DNA from: DATARH01 sp036268075
GTDB lineage: Bacteria; Pseudomonadota; Alphaproteobacteria; ATCC43930; CGMCC-115725
Assembly: GCA_036268075.1 (NCBI GenBank)
Contig: DATAUV010000001.1
Span: 1 to 64,000, forward strand
Length of the DNA: 64,000 nt
Direction: 5' to 3'
The translations under genes and the position numbers were made by a program. This document shows, piece by piece, positions 1 to 9,378 of the stretch (the first letter of the stretch is position 1; each line of letters opens with the position of its first letter). The notes beneath the pieces are model-generated. The model was not told the origin of the DNA. It did no database searches and was given only the letters and a program-made list of their open reading frames with translations.

Positions 1-3000
1 GTTGCGTCCGGCGACGCCGTCGCCGTCGATCGTCCCGGCGCCCTGGAACAGGATCGGCCCGTTCCCCGCCAACGTGTTGACGGTCACGTCGTCGGTCAGA
101 ACCGTGGCGCCGTTTTCGGTGAACCCAGCGCCCGCGGTATAAATGGCGCCGTTCAGGTCGAGCGTCGCGTCGGTATATCCCTGACTGCCGGCGCCGCTCG
201 CCACCGACCCGTCGAGCGTGATCGTGCCGATCGCGCCCGCGTTCATCGCCAGCGCGCCGTTGCCGTTGATCGACCCGACAAACCCGATATTCGCTCCGGC
301 CGGCGACGTCCCCACCCCGGTGGTGTCGATCGTCACGTTGCCGGCGGTATAGTTGGTCGCGCCGGTCTGGTTGAACGTCGCGGCCGGCGTCGGGTTGGCG
401 TTGGTCTCGTACATCGTCCCGGCGAGATTGAGCGTCGTGTCGGTATAGCCCTGCGCCCCGGTCGTGATCGCGTTGCCGCCCAGCGTGATCGTCCCGCCCG
501 TTGCGGTCAGGCTCGCGAGCGGTGTCGCCACGCCTACATTGCCGCCGACCGTCGTCGCCGCCGTCCCCGAATTGAGCGCCAGCGCGAAGCCGCCGTCGAT
601 CGCCCCGCCGCCCTGGAACAGGATCGCCCCAGGCCCCGCCGACGTGTCGATCCGCGTGTCGACGGTCAGCATCGTCGCGCCCGTTTCGGTGAACGTGCCG
701 TTCGCAGTCGTGTAGTTCGGCCCGGCCAGCTTCAACGTCGTGTCGGTATAGCTCTGCGCCCCGGTCGTATTGGCCGAGCCGCCCAGGGTGATCACCCCGC
801 CGCTCGCCGTCACGCTCCCCAGCGCCGCGCCGCCGCCGATAGTGCCTACCGTGATGGCGCCCGTCCCCGAACTCATCCCCAGCGCAACCGGCCCGTCGAT
901 CGTCCCGCTGCCCTGGAACAGGATCGCCTGGTTCCCCGCCGACGTGTCGATCGTCGTGCCGCCCGTCAACACCGTCGCGCCCGTCTCGGTGAACGTGCCG
1001 TTCGCAGTCGTGTAGTTCGGCCCGGCCAGCTTCAGCGTCGTGTCGGTATAGCTCTGCGCCCCGGTCGTATTGGTCGAGTTGCCCAGCGTGATCACCCCGC
1101 CGCTCGCCGTCACGCTCGTCAGCACCGCGCTGCCGCCGATAGCGCCGCTCACCGTGATGGCGCCCGTGCCCGAAGTCATCGCCAGCGCGGACGCTCCATC
1201 GATCGTCCCGTTGCCCTGGAACAGGATCGGCCCGTTTCCGGTCGACGTATCGATCGTCGTGCTCGGCGCCCCCAGCACGGCCAGACCGCTTTCGGTGAAC
1301 CCACCGCCCGCGGTATAGCTGCCGCCGTTGAGATCGAGATTCCCGTCGGTATAGCTCTGCGACGCGGTCGAAACCGGGCCGTTCAGCGCGATCGTGCTCG
1401 TTCCCGCCTTCATCGTCAGCGTGAACGCGGTTCCCGTGATCGCCCCGCCGGTCTGGAAGGTGATGTTATTGGGTCCCGCCGACGTATCGATCGTCGTGTT
1501 GGCCCCCAGCGTCGTCGCGCCGTTTTCGGTGAATGCGCCGTTTGTCGCGGTATAGGTGCCGCCGTTGAGGTCGAGCTGGGCCGAGTTCGTGTAACTCTGC
1601 GCGCCGGTCGTCGCGACCGCCCCGTTCGACGCGATCGTCCCGCCGGTCACGGTCAGCGTCGCCAGCTTCTGCCCGCCCCCCACCGCGCCGCCGAACGTCA
1701 CCGTGCCGGTGCCGACCGCGACGGTGAGCCCCTGGTCGCCCGCGGTCGCCGCATCGACCGTGCTGGCGAAATCCACCGCCGCGTTGGTCGTGGTCAGCAG
1801 GATCGTCGTCGGCGTGATTCCCGTGCCCAGCGTGACCGCGCTGTTGTAGGTCTGCGCGCCGACGGTCGTCACGGCTGCGTTGAGCACCGGGTCGGACACG
1901 GTCAGCGACGCCAGCGGCATCAAGCCGCCGATCTCGCTGTTGAACGTGACGAGCCCCGCCCCGGCATTGATCGTCAGGTCCTGGTTGCCGTCGATCGCGT
2001 TGTTGAAGGTCAGGTTGGCGGCGGTGTTGAGGGTGGTGGTGGCGCCGAGGGTGACCCCGCCGTTGAAGATCGTCGGCTGGCCCAGCGAGAACGTGCCGTT
2101 GAGCGACGTGGCGACCGCCGGGAAGGTATACGGCACCGTGCCGTCGCCGATGTCGTAGGTGTTCCCGCCGAGCGACAGGGGCCCGATCGTCGTCAGTGTC
2201 AGCGACGCGACGGTGGCACCGTCGAGCGTGACGCCGCCGCTGCCGTTGGTCAGGACGAGCGCGTCGCCGCCGACGCTCAGGCTCGTGACCGGGCTGTTGA
2301 GGGAGATGGCCGAGTTGCTCGCCGCGAGAACCGTGCCGGCGCCGAGGACGATCCCGCCGGTGCTGCCGGTATAGGCCTGGGCTCCCGCGGTCATGATCTG
2401 GCCGCCGCCGATCACGACCTGGCCGCCGGTCGTGGCGAGGCTCGCGAGGCTGGCGAGGCCGCCGACGGCCCCCCCGAACGTCACGGTGCCGGCGCCGGCG
2501 TTGACGGTGAGCCCCTGGTCCTGAAGCGTTGCCGCGTCGACCCTGTCCACGAAATCGACCGCGGCGTTGGTCGTGGACAGCGCGATCGTCGCCGGAGTCG
2601 CGCCGACGCCCAGCGTCACGGCGCTGTTATAGGTCTGCGCGCCGGTGCTTATGACGTTGGCCTGGATCGCGGTCGGGCCGGTCACATTGAGGCTCGCGAG
2701 CGCCTGCTGGCTGCCGACCGGCCCGCCGAAGGTCACCGCGCCGGTGCCGGCCGCGACGGTGAGCCCCTGGTCGCCCGCGGTCGCCGCGTCGACCGTGCTG
2801 CCGAAGGAGACCGGCGAGTTGGTCGTGGTCAGCACGAATGTCGCCGGGGTGGTGCCGGTGCCGAGCGTGACCGCGGTGCTGTAGGTCTGCGCGCCGACCG
2901 TGGTCATGTCGGCGTTGATCACCGGGTCGGACACGGTCAGCGACGCCAGCGGCGTCCCGCCCCCGCCGATGGCGCCGTTGAAGGTCACCAGGCCGTTCCC

Positions 3001-6000
3001 GGTGATCGTCAGCGACTGTCCCCCGGCCGATTGCCCGGTGATCGTGTTGTTGAAGACGATGCCGTTGACCCCCGTGTCGATCGTCGTATTGCCGGTCAGC
3101 GTGACCGGGCCGGCGAATGTCGTCGCCGAGTCCAGCGTCGTCGTACCGCTGAGGGTGGTCGGCGCGTCCGGGAAGGAGAGCGGCGAGTCGATGTCGTAGA
3201 CGGCGCCGCCAAGGCTGATCGGGCCGGTCGTGTTCATCACCAGCGAGCCGAGCGTCGCCCCGTTCAGCGTCAGCCCGCCGGAACCGGTGGTGAGGGTCAG
3301 CGCATCTCCGCTGCCGCTGATCGGGCTGTTGAAGCTGATCAGCGAATTGGTCGTGCTCAGCGTCGTCGACGCCGACCCGAGCGTGACCAGGTCGGTGGCG
3401 CCCGGGGTGGCGGTGTAGGTCTGGGTGCCGGCCGTCGTGACGGCCCCGCCATTGATCGCGAGCGTCCCGAAATTCACCTGCAGGCTCGTCGGCGTGAACT
3501 GGTTCCCGACACTGCCGCCGAGGGTCACGTTGCCGGTGCCGGCATCGATCGTCAGCATTTGCTGGCCGTCGATCGCGCCGAAGGTGATGCCGCCGTTATT
3601 GCCGCCGGGGGTGCCGCTCCTGAACGTCGCGGTGCTGCCGAGCGTCAAGGCGCCGAACGTGGTCGTCCCGGTGTCGCCAAGAACCAGCGTGCCGTTCGCC
3701 GTCGCCGTCGGGAACGCATAGCTGCCGGCGATCGTGTAGGTGCCGCCATTGAGGGTCAGCATCCCGGTCGTTCCGGTGAATGCCAGGTTTCCGGCGCTGC
3801 CGACATCGACGCCGGCCAGCGTCACGGCGCCGGTGCCCGAGGTCAGGGTCAGGCTGTCGCCGCCGCCGGTGACCTGTCCGGCGAAGGTGATCGCGCCGTT
3901 CGCCCCGCCGGACGTTGAATTGAGCGTGATCGCCGCTCCGCCGAGCGTCGCGGTCCCGGCATAATTCTGCGCGCCCGATGTCGAGATGTTCGCATCGATC
4001 GTCGCCGATCCTGATGCGTTCGACACATTGAGGCTGTTCTCGCTGACCGTGCCGCCGAATATTGCCGTGCCCGCGGTGCTGACGGTGAGATCGTTTCCGC
4101 CGAGGAGCGCGGTCGCGAAGGTGATGTTGCCGCTGCCGGTCGAGGTGAGCACCGTGGTGGCCAGGAGATCCGTGGAGTCGTTGTAGGTCTGCGCCCCGGT
4201 GGTCTTGACCGTGCCGGCGGCGAGATTGGTCCGGCCGCCCGCGTCGGTGGTGAGGCTGGCGAGCGGGTTTATCGCCCCGATCGCACCATCGAACTCGGTT
4301 TGCCCGGAAGTGTTCACGGTGAGCGCAAACGGCCCGTCAACCGTGCTCGCGAGGGTCACCGCACTCGTCAACGACGACGATATGTCCGAGGTCAGCGTCG
4401 TCGTCGCCCCCAGCATCACCGCGTCGCTGTAGGTCTGCGCCCCGGTGGTGTGAACCGTGCCGCCGTTGAGATCGGTCGCGCCGCCCGCGTCCGTGGTCAG
4501 GCTGGCGAGCGGCGTCGTGCCGCCGACGGCGCCGCCGAATGTCGTCGTGCCCAAGGTGTTCACGGTGAGGCGGATGCCGTCGACCGCGCCGTTCAGCGCG
4601 ATGTTGCCGCCGCCGGTATCGGCAAGGATGGCGCCGACGCCGAGGGTCACCGGCCCGGTGTAGCTCTGGCCGCCGCCGTTCGTCGTGACGCTGCCGCCGT
4701 TGAGCTGGACCGCGCCGCCGGTGGCCGAGAGCGTGGACAGCGCGGTCGTCCCGACGGCGGCGCCGAAGGTCACCGTGCCGGTGCCGGCGTTCACCGTCAG
4801 CCCCTGCGCCCCGCTCGTCGTGGCGTCTATCGTGGCATCGAGATCGATTAGCTGGTTGGCGGTCGACAGCGTGACCGACGAGCCGAGGATGATACGCCCG
4901 GCATAAAACTGAACCCCTGGGGTCGAGATGCTCTGGTTGAGCGTGATGTTGGTGTCGAGTGCGCTCAGCCCGCCGTTCAGCGTCAAGACCCCGCCGATCT
5001 CGATCGTACCGGTGGCACCGGTGAGGAGGTACAACCCGTTCGTCGCCAGCGGGCTCGCCGTGCCGAGATCGGTCCCGAACGCCGGTGAGGCGGTGAATGC
5101 CCCGTCGAAATTGATCGCGCCGTTTACGTTGACGATCTTGACGTCGGTGGCATGGATCTCGTTGAGCTCCGCCGCCGACAGCCCTAGCAGGCCGGGGCCG
5201 TTGGTGGCGCTGCCGCCGAGGCTGATATTGACGGGGTTCGTAGCGCTGGCGACGCCGACGAGGCTCGCCTGTCCGGCGCCGAGGCCGCTGCCGCCGATCT
5301 GCGCGCCGAACGTCATCGCGTCGGCCTGCAGCGAGATCTGCCCGGTGCTGAAGATCGGGCTGGACACGGTCAGCGCCAGACCCGGGTTCCTGTTGAGAAA
5401 CAGACTGACGTCGCTGCCGCCCGCGCTCATCGTGCCGTTCACGGTGAGGTTCGTCGCTTCGATCAGGCCGAACGCGCCCCCCGGCGTGTACGGGCCGAGA
5501 TTGGCGATCGCGTTGGCCCCGGTTAGCACGACGCCGCCGGTCGACACGCCGGTGAGGGTGTCGGCGGTAATAACCTCGGTCCCGGCCCCGACCGTCGCGC
5601 CGACGGTGTTGCCGGCGGTGCCAAGCACCACCGTACCGCTCGACGCGGTGATCGCGCCGTTGGTCCCCAGCGCCGCTGTATTCTGCAGCGTGACCGCCGA
5701 CCCCGTCGCGGTCGTCTCCACGAGCGAGGTAGCGTCGAGCGTAAGAGCCGTTCCGCCGTTGTCGATCAGGATCGTGCCGGCGCCGGCATTCACGGTCGCG
5801 CCGGACAACACCTCCAGCGCGGCGGTATTGTCGAACACGAAATTCCCGCTAGCCGTCACGGTGCCGAGCTGACTGACGACGTTCGCCTGGCCCAGCGTCA
5901 CGGACGACGTTGATTCGACCGCCAGCTCACTGGCCGTGATCGTGCCGGTCTCGGTCACCGTTCCGACCGTGTGGCCGATCGTCCCGAGCGCCACCTCGCC

Positions 6001-9000
6001 GCTCGCCGCGGTGATCGTCCCGATCGTCAGCGTGCCGATATCGGCGAGTACGACCGCCGACCCTCCAGAATTCGTCGTCGTCAGCGTGCCGCTTTGGGTA
6101 AAGGTCTGGACGGTCGTGTTGATCGCGATGGTGCCGGAACCGCCGTCGATCGTCGTCCCCACAGTCTGGGTCAACGGGGCGGTCGCCGTGATGAGCTGGA
6201 ACCCGCCGGCGCCGGTGTTGGTGAAATTGCCGAGGGTCGCGATCTGGTTGGATTGGTTGAGGGTGGTCCCGCCGGAAGAGGTCCCGGTGAGCGTACCGAC
6301 CCCGGTAACCTGTCCGACCCCTCCATCGTCGATCGTGCCGGTCGTGTCGAGCTCGAGATTGGCCCCGCCGAACGCGACGGTGCTGGCGACCGCAATCGAG
6401 CTCGCCGTCGTCGTCAGCCCCGAGCCCGGCACCGCTACCGCCCCGAGCCGAAACGTGCCGGCGGTGATCCCTGCCGTCGAGGTGAACAGCCCGCCGGTGC
6501 CGAGCCCCATCGCGATCGACGATTTCGGGGCGAATTCGAAGGTCCCGGCGCCGGCGTCGATCGTGCCGCCGCCGGTGAGCGCCAGCGCGTCGGCCTGGAC
6601 CGACACGGTCGTCCCGGTGACGACCCCCCCGCCGGCGCCATTGATCTGGACGCCGTCTGTCGTATCCGCGCTCTGGAGGAAGACCTGGCCGGCGGTCGAG
6701 GTCAACGCCGATTGGATGTTCAGCGACGCGGCAGTAGCCGTGTCGAACAGTGCGAGCGTCCCGCTCGTGGTGATCGCGTTGGTGATCGTGCCGAACTGGC
6801 CGGTCGCCGACAGGCTCGACAGCGGCGTGCCGGTGCCGACATCGCCGCCGAAGGTGATCGCGCCGCTGCCCGCCGCGATGGTCAGCGGCGACGCGCCGTC
6901 GATCGTGCCGGAGAAGGTGATGGCGCCGCCGCCGGTCGTGAGCGTTTCCGCGGCCCCGCCGAGCGCGACGGCGTTGTGGTAGGTCTGGTTTCCAGTGCCG
7001 GTCTGGACGTTGGCGTCGATGATGATGCCTTGGCCGCCACTGCCCGTGGCGTCCAGAAACTTGAGCGCCCCTGCCGCCCCGGTCGTAACGTCGGTCGTGG
7101 TGCCGACATTTCCGCCGAACAGCACCTCGCCGCCGGTCGTCGCGGTGAGGCCGAACGTGCCGGCCGCCGTGCCCGAATCGATCGTACCGCCGAACGATAT
7201 GTTGCCGCCGCCTGTTGAGGTCAGCGTCACGTTGGCGCCGAGCACCACTGGGTCAGGATAGGTTTGCCCGCCGGGCGTCGATATATCGGCGCCGAGGACG
7301 GCGAAGGCCGGGTCGACGGTGAGGTTGGTGACGTGCGCCCCGGTGAAGTCGAGCGCCGACAGGATCGACACCTTCCCGGTGTTCGAGTTGCCGATCACCA
7401 GGGTCGCCGCGAACACGTCGTTCTGCAGGTCGGTTGGGGACAGGGCCAAGCCGCCGGAGCCAACGCCCACATTGATCGCCGCGCCGGCCGTCGCCGGCGC
7501 CAGCGTCACGTTGGTCGCAACCCCCGTATTGAGGCTGCTACCGCCGACTTGCGCTCCGAACGACATGACATCGGCGTTCAGGCTGATCTGGCCGCTGACG
7601 AAGAGCGGGCTGCCTATCGTGATCGACCCGGCAGAGGCGGTCAGGACCAGCCCGCTGCCCGCATTGCTGCCGGTGATCGTGGCATTGATCGCGATGCTGC
7701 CGTCCGCGTTCAGCGTCAGAGAATGGGCCGAAATCCAGGTGATCGCCCCGTTGACCGTGATGTCGCCCGCTTCGCCGCCGCCGCCGCTGGTCGTCACGAC
7801 GACGTTGGTGTTGTTGGTGTCGAGCGCCGTCACGATTGAAGACGCCGCGACTTGAGCGCCGGTGGCGGTCGGGCTGAAGGTCGTCGTGCCGCCGGCGGCG
7901 TTCGACGTGCTGTTGCCGTCGGTGGTGTCGGTGATCTCGACGTTGAATGGGTCGAGCAGCCAGGTGCCGGACTTCCCGGCCGGCGCCGACGCCGTCACCG
8001 TCGCCGCCGCCCCGATCGCGAGATTGTGCCCCGAGGTCTCGACCCACCCGCCGTCGCCGCCGCCCGGCCCGCCCTTGGCGAGAATCGCGCCGTTGAACAC
8101 GGTGGTGCCGTCGGACCACACCGACACGGTGCCGCCATTGCCGTTGGCCGTCGCGCTCGCGTCGATCAGCGCGCCGGTCTCGACCGTCGTCGAATCGGCG
8201 TTGCGGATCGCCGGGCTCTGTCCGTGCGGGCCGCCGCCGATCGCGACCGTGCCGCCGCCCGCCGGGCCGCTCGCCTTGATGCTGGCGGTGCGGGTCAATT
8301 CGACCGCGCCGCCGGTCACGATCGCGCTGCCGCCGGTCTGCCCGGGGCGGTGGCCGGACACGTCGATCGAGCCCGAAAGCTGCGCCCCGTTGCCGGCGCC
8401 GGCGTCGAGGGTGACGTCGCCGACCGTCACGACGCCCTTGGGCGAGGTGATCGTCGAGGCGCTGATCTTGCCCGGCGAATCGATGACGCTGGCGAGGATG
8501 CCCGCCGCCGCGTCGGCGGTCAGCAGGACGGTGCCGCCGGCCGCCGCGATCTGCCCAAGGTTGGAAACGAGGCTCGATACGGGTTTGCCGTCCGGCCCCA
8601 GCGGCACGATCTGCACGTTCGACCCGACATCGAAGCTGATCAGCCCGTCGCCGTAGAGGTCGATCGCATAGGTCTCGGCGCCGCCGAGCACGACCTTGCC
8701 GAGCCTCGCCTGGATCACCCCGGAATTGACGACGCTCGGCGCCACCAGCGCCGCCAGCCCGCGCTCGCCGACCGTGATCGTGCCGGCGTTGACGATCGAC
8801 GCGTTCGGGTTCGGCGACGGCTGGTCGAACTTCAGGTTGCCGGCCATGAAGTTGGAATTGCTGATGTTGGTCGGCGTCGCGATGATGCTGTTGACGTTGA
8901 CCTGCGACCCCTTGCTGAAGACCACGCCGCTGGGGTTCACGAGCACGATCGAGCCGTTGGCGATGAGCTGCCCGGCGATCGTCGACGGGTCCGCCGCGAG

Positions 9001-9321
9001 GACGCGGTTGAGCGTCATCGCCGAGGCCGAGGGCTGCACGAACTGGGTCTTTTCGCCGACCGCGATGTTGAAGCTCTTCCAGTCGATGACGGCGCGCTGG
9101 GTGCTTTGGTTGATGGTTTCGACGGTGGGGGTGGGTGTCGCGATCGTGGCAGTGCCGGCGGTCACCTGGCCGCCCGCCGGGTTGGCGTCGGCCGGCCGCG
9201 AATCGTACAGCGAGACGGCGCCGCCGATCCCGAACCACGCCGCTGTCGCCGCCGCGGCCAGCCGCACGCGCGCCGCGCGCCTGCCCGGTCTCATCCGGTA
9301 ACCCTCGACCCGACTAAGCAT
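1..9321 (-). CDS. Giant two-partner secretion exoprotein TpsA (filamentous haemagglutinin-like), C-terminus outside window
   Basis: The reading frame is open from the start codon to the left edge, over 3,100 codons, so the protein is longer than what is visible. The N-terminus carries a signal-peptide-like segment (arginine-rich start, then alanine/leucine core), followed by the TPS secretion domain that TpsB recognises. Its hallmark is visible as NPSGVVFSKGSQVNV about 130 residues in. The rest is repetitive, rich in G, T, S, A and N with almost no cysteine, as expected for a right-handed beta-helix exported to the surface. Two in-frame ATGs are possible: 9321, with AAGGG eight bases upstream, or 9294, with GAGG upstream. 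I chose 9321. It lies 57 bases after tpsB and is almost certainly co-transcribed with it. Function (adhesin, contact inhibition or biofilm) cannot be told without the C-terminus. Confidence 0.9.
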   Translation of the reverse strand, partial: MLSRVEGYRMRPGRRAARVRLAAAATAAWFGIGGAVSLYDSRPADANPAGGQVTAGTATIATPTPTVETINQSTQRAVIDWKSFNIAVGEKTQFVQPSASAMTLNRVLAADPSTIAGQLIANGSIVLVNPSGVVFSKGSQVNVNSIIATPTNISNSNFMAGNLKFDQPSPNPNASIVNAGTITVGERGLAALVAPSVVNSGVIQARLGKVVLGGAETYAIDLYGDGLISFDVGSNVQIVPLGPDGKPVSSLVSNLGQIAAAGGTVLLTADAAAGILASVIDSPGKISASTITSPKGVVTVGDVTLDAGAGNGAQLSGSIDVSGHRPGQTGGSAIVTGGAVELTRTASIKASGPAGGGTVAIGGGPHGQSPAIRNADSTTVETGALIDASATANGNGGTVSVWSDGTTVFNGAILAKGGPGGGDGGWVETSGHNLAIGAAATVTASAPAGKSGTWLLDPFNVEITDTTDGNSTSNAAGGTTTFSPTATGAQVAASSIVTALDTNNTNVVVTTSGGGGEAGDITVNGAITWISAHSLTLNADGSIAINATITGSNAGSGLVLTASAGSITIGSPLFVSGQISLNADVMSFGAQVGGSSLNTGVATNVTLAPATAGAAINVGVGSGGLALSPTDLQNDVFAATLVIGNSNTGKVSILSALDFTGAHVTNLTVDPAFAVLGADISTPGGQTYPDPVVLGANVTLTSTGGGNISFGGTIDSGTAAGTFGLTATTGGEVLFGGNVGTTTDVTTGAAGALKFLDATGSGGQGIIIDANVQTGTGNQTYHNAVALGGAAETLTTGGGAITFSGTIDGASPLTIAAGSGAITFGGDVGTGTPLSSLSATGQFGTITNAITTSGTLALFDTATAASLNIQSALTSTAGQVFLQSADTTDGVQINGAGGGVVTGTTVSVQADALALTGGGTIDAGAGTFEFAPKSSIAMGLGTGGLFTSTAGITAGTFRLGAVAVPGSGLTTTASSIAVASTVAFGGANLELDTTGTIDDGGVGQVTGVGTLTGTSSGGTTLNQSNQIATLGNFTNTGAGGFQLITATAPLTQTVGTTIDGGSGTIAINTTVQTFTQSGTLTTTNSGGSAVVLADIGTLTIGTITAASGEVALGTIGHTVGTVTETGTITASELAVESTSSVTLGQANVVSQLGTVTASGNFVFDNTAALEVLSGATVNAGAGTILIDNGGTALTLDATSLVETTATGSAVTLQNTAALGTNGAITASSGTVVLGTAGNTVGATVGAGTEVITADTLTGVSTGGVVLTGANAIANLGPYTPGGAFGLIEATNLTVNGTMSAGGSDVSLFLNRNPGLALTVSSPIFSTGQISLQADAMTFGAQIGGSGLGAGQASLVGVASATNPVNISLGGSATNGPGLLGLSAAELNEIHATDVKIVNVNGAINFDGAFTASPAFGTDLGTASPLATNGLYLLTGATGTIEIGGVLTLNGGLSALDTNITLNQSISTPGVQFYAGRIILGSSVTLSTANQLIDLDATIDATTSGAQGLTVNAGTGTVTFGAAVGTTALSTLSATGGAVQLNGGSVTTNGGGQSYTGPVTLGVGAILADTGGGNIALNGAVDGIRLTVNTLGTTTFGGAVGGTTPLASLTTDAGGATDLNGGTVHTTGAQTYSDAVMLGATTTLTSDISSSLTSAVTLASTVDGPFALTVNTSGQTEFDGAIGAINPLASLTTDAGGRTNLAAGTVKTTGAQTYNDSTDLLATTVLTSTGSGNITFATALLGGNDLTVSTAGTAIFGGTVSENSLNVSNASGSATIDANISTSGAQNYAGTATLGGAAITLNSTSGGANGAITFAGQVTGGGDSLTLTSGTGAVTLAGVDVGSAGNLAFTGTTGMLTLNGGTYTIAGSYAFPTATANGTLVLGDTGTTTFGALTLGSTATFRSGTPGGNNGGITFGAIDGQQMLTIDAGTGNVTLGGSVGNQFTPTSLQVNFGTLAINGGAVTTAGTQTYTATPGATDLVTLGSASTTLSTTNSLISFNSPISGSGDALTLTTGSGGLTLNGATLGSLVMNTTGPISLGGAVYDIDSPLSFPDAPTTLSGTTTLDSATTFAGPVTLTGNTTIDTGVNGIVFNNTITGQSAGGQSLTITGNGLVTFNGAIGGGGTPLASLTVSDPVINADMTTVGAQTYSTAVTLGTGTTPATFVLTTTNSPVSFGSTVDAATAGDQGLTVAAGTGAVTFGGPVGSQQALASLNVTGPTAIQANVISTGAQTYNSAVTLGVGATPATIALSTTNAAVDFVDRVDAATLQDQGLTVNAGAGTVTFGGAVGGLASLASLATTGGQVVIGGGQIMTAGAQAYTGSTGGIVLGAGTVLAASNSAISLNSPVTSLSVGGDALVLTNGSGGVTLDGATVASLTLTTIGPLSLGGNTYDIGDGTVPYTFPAVATSLNGTFSLGQPTIFNGGVTLGATTTLNTAANLTFNNAIDGNQDLTINAGAGLVTFNSEIGGLMPLASLTVSDPVLNAAVTTVGAQTYNSAVTLGTGITPTTILLTTTNAAVDFASTVDAATAGDQGLTVAVGTGTVTFGGAVGGGQKLATLTVTGGTIASNGAVATTGAQSYTNSAQLDLNGGTYTATNGAFTENGATTLGANTTIDTSAGPNNITFQTGGAITGTAFTLTMKAGTSTIALNGPVSTASQSYTDGNLDLNGGSYTAGGGFTESGLAVLGAPSTTIDTSTGNGPILFQGNGTIDGASALAMTSGTGAITVSGAIGGSAVLTSVTASGGVITLGNSTNTTGAQSYTDTTLKLAGPNYTTANGTFTETGATVLTGGTTIDTSAGNQAILFQGSGTIDGPVALGMSSGTGAITVGTIGGGAALGSVTASGGVITLGGSANTTGAQSYTDTTLKLAGPNYTTANGTFTETGATMLTVDTRIDTSAGPGAILFQGGGAIDGGFALALNSGTAATTVGGNVGVATPLASLTATGGTITLGGNAITTGAQGYTDTTLNLAGTMYETNANPTPAATFNQTGATNYTAGNVTIDTTGVGTSPAGANIGFVGSINGNGALAMNAGAIGTITLDGSVASGAGSQGYTDATLDLNGAIYTAGAGFTENGATVLTDDVTVNTLAGNGPILFQGAGTIDGDGVAGRN
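405..1340 (-). repeat. About 300-bp (100-residue) tandem repeats inside tpsA
   Basis: Near-identical blocks recur at a 300-base spacing. For example the run around 711-790 matches that around 1011-1090 with only a few substitutions, and a more diverged copy starts near 411. Each encodes a unit with motifs such as TTGAQSYTDTTLKLAG and LFQGSGTIDG. More degenerate relatives continue to about 4900, and a separate long identity links about 1719-1770 with about 2754-2800. These are beta-helix coding repeats. Confidence 0.75.
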
Positions 9322-9378
9322 GTGCTCAACCCTTGTCTCTCATGTGCGTTCGCGCCGGCCGCGGGGAGAAGGCCGGCG

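Noticed and set aside
405..1340. Regular repeats that could suggest a CRISPR array
   Set aside because: The period is about 300 bases, copies are contiguous and coding, and there are no short unique spacers.
464..9317. Many plus-strand open frames opposite the TpsA gene, including a proline/valine-rich set and frames up to 1,112 codons reaching 11190
   Set aside because: Arginine-, proline- or valine-rich shadows of the minus-strand tpsA and tpsB frames; no ribosome binding sites and no family features.
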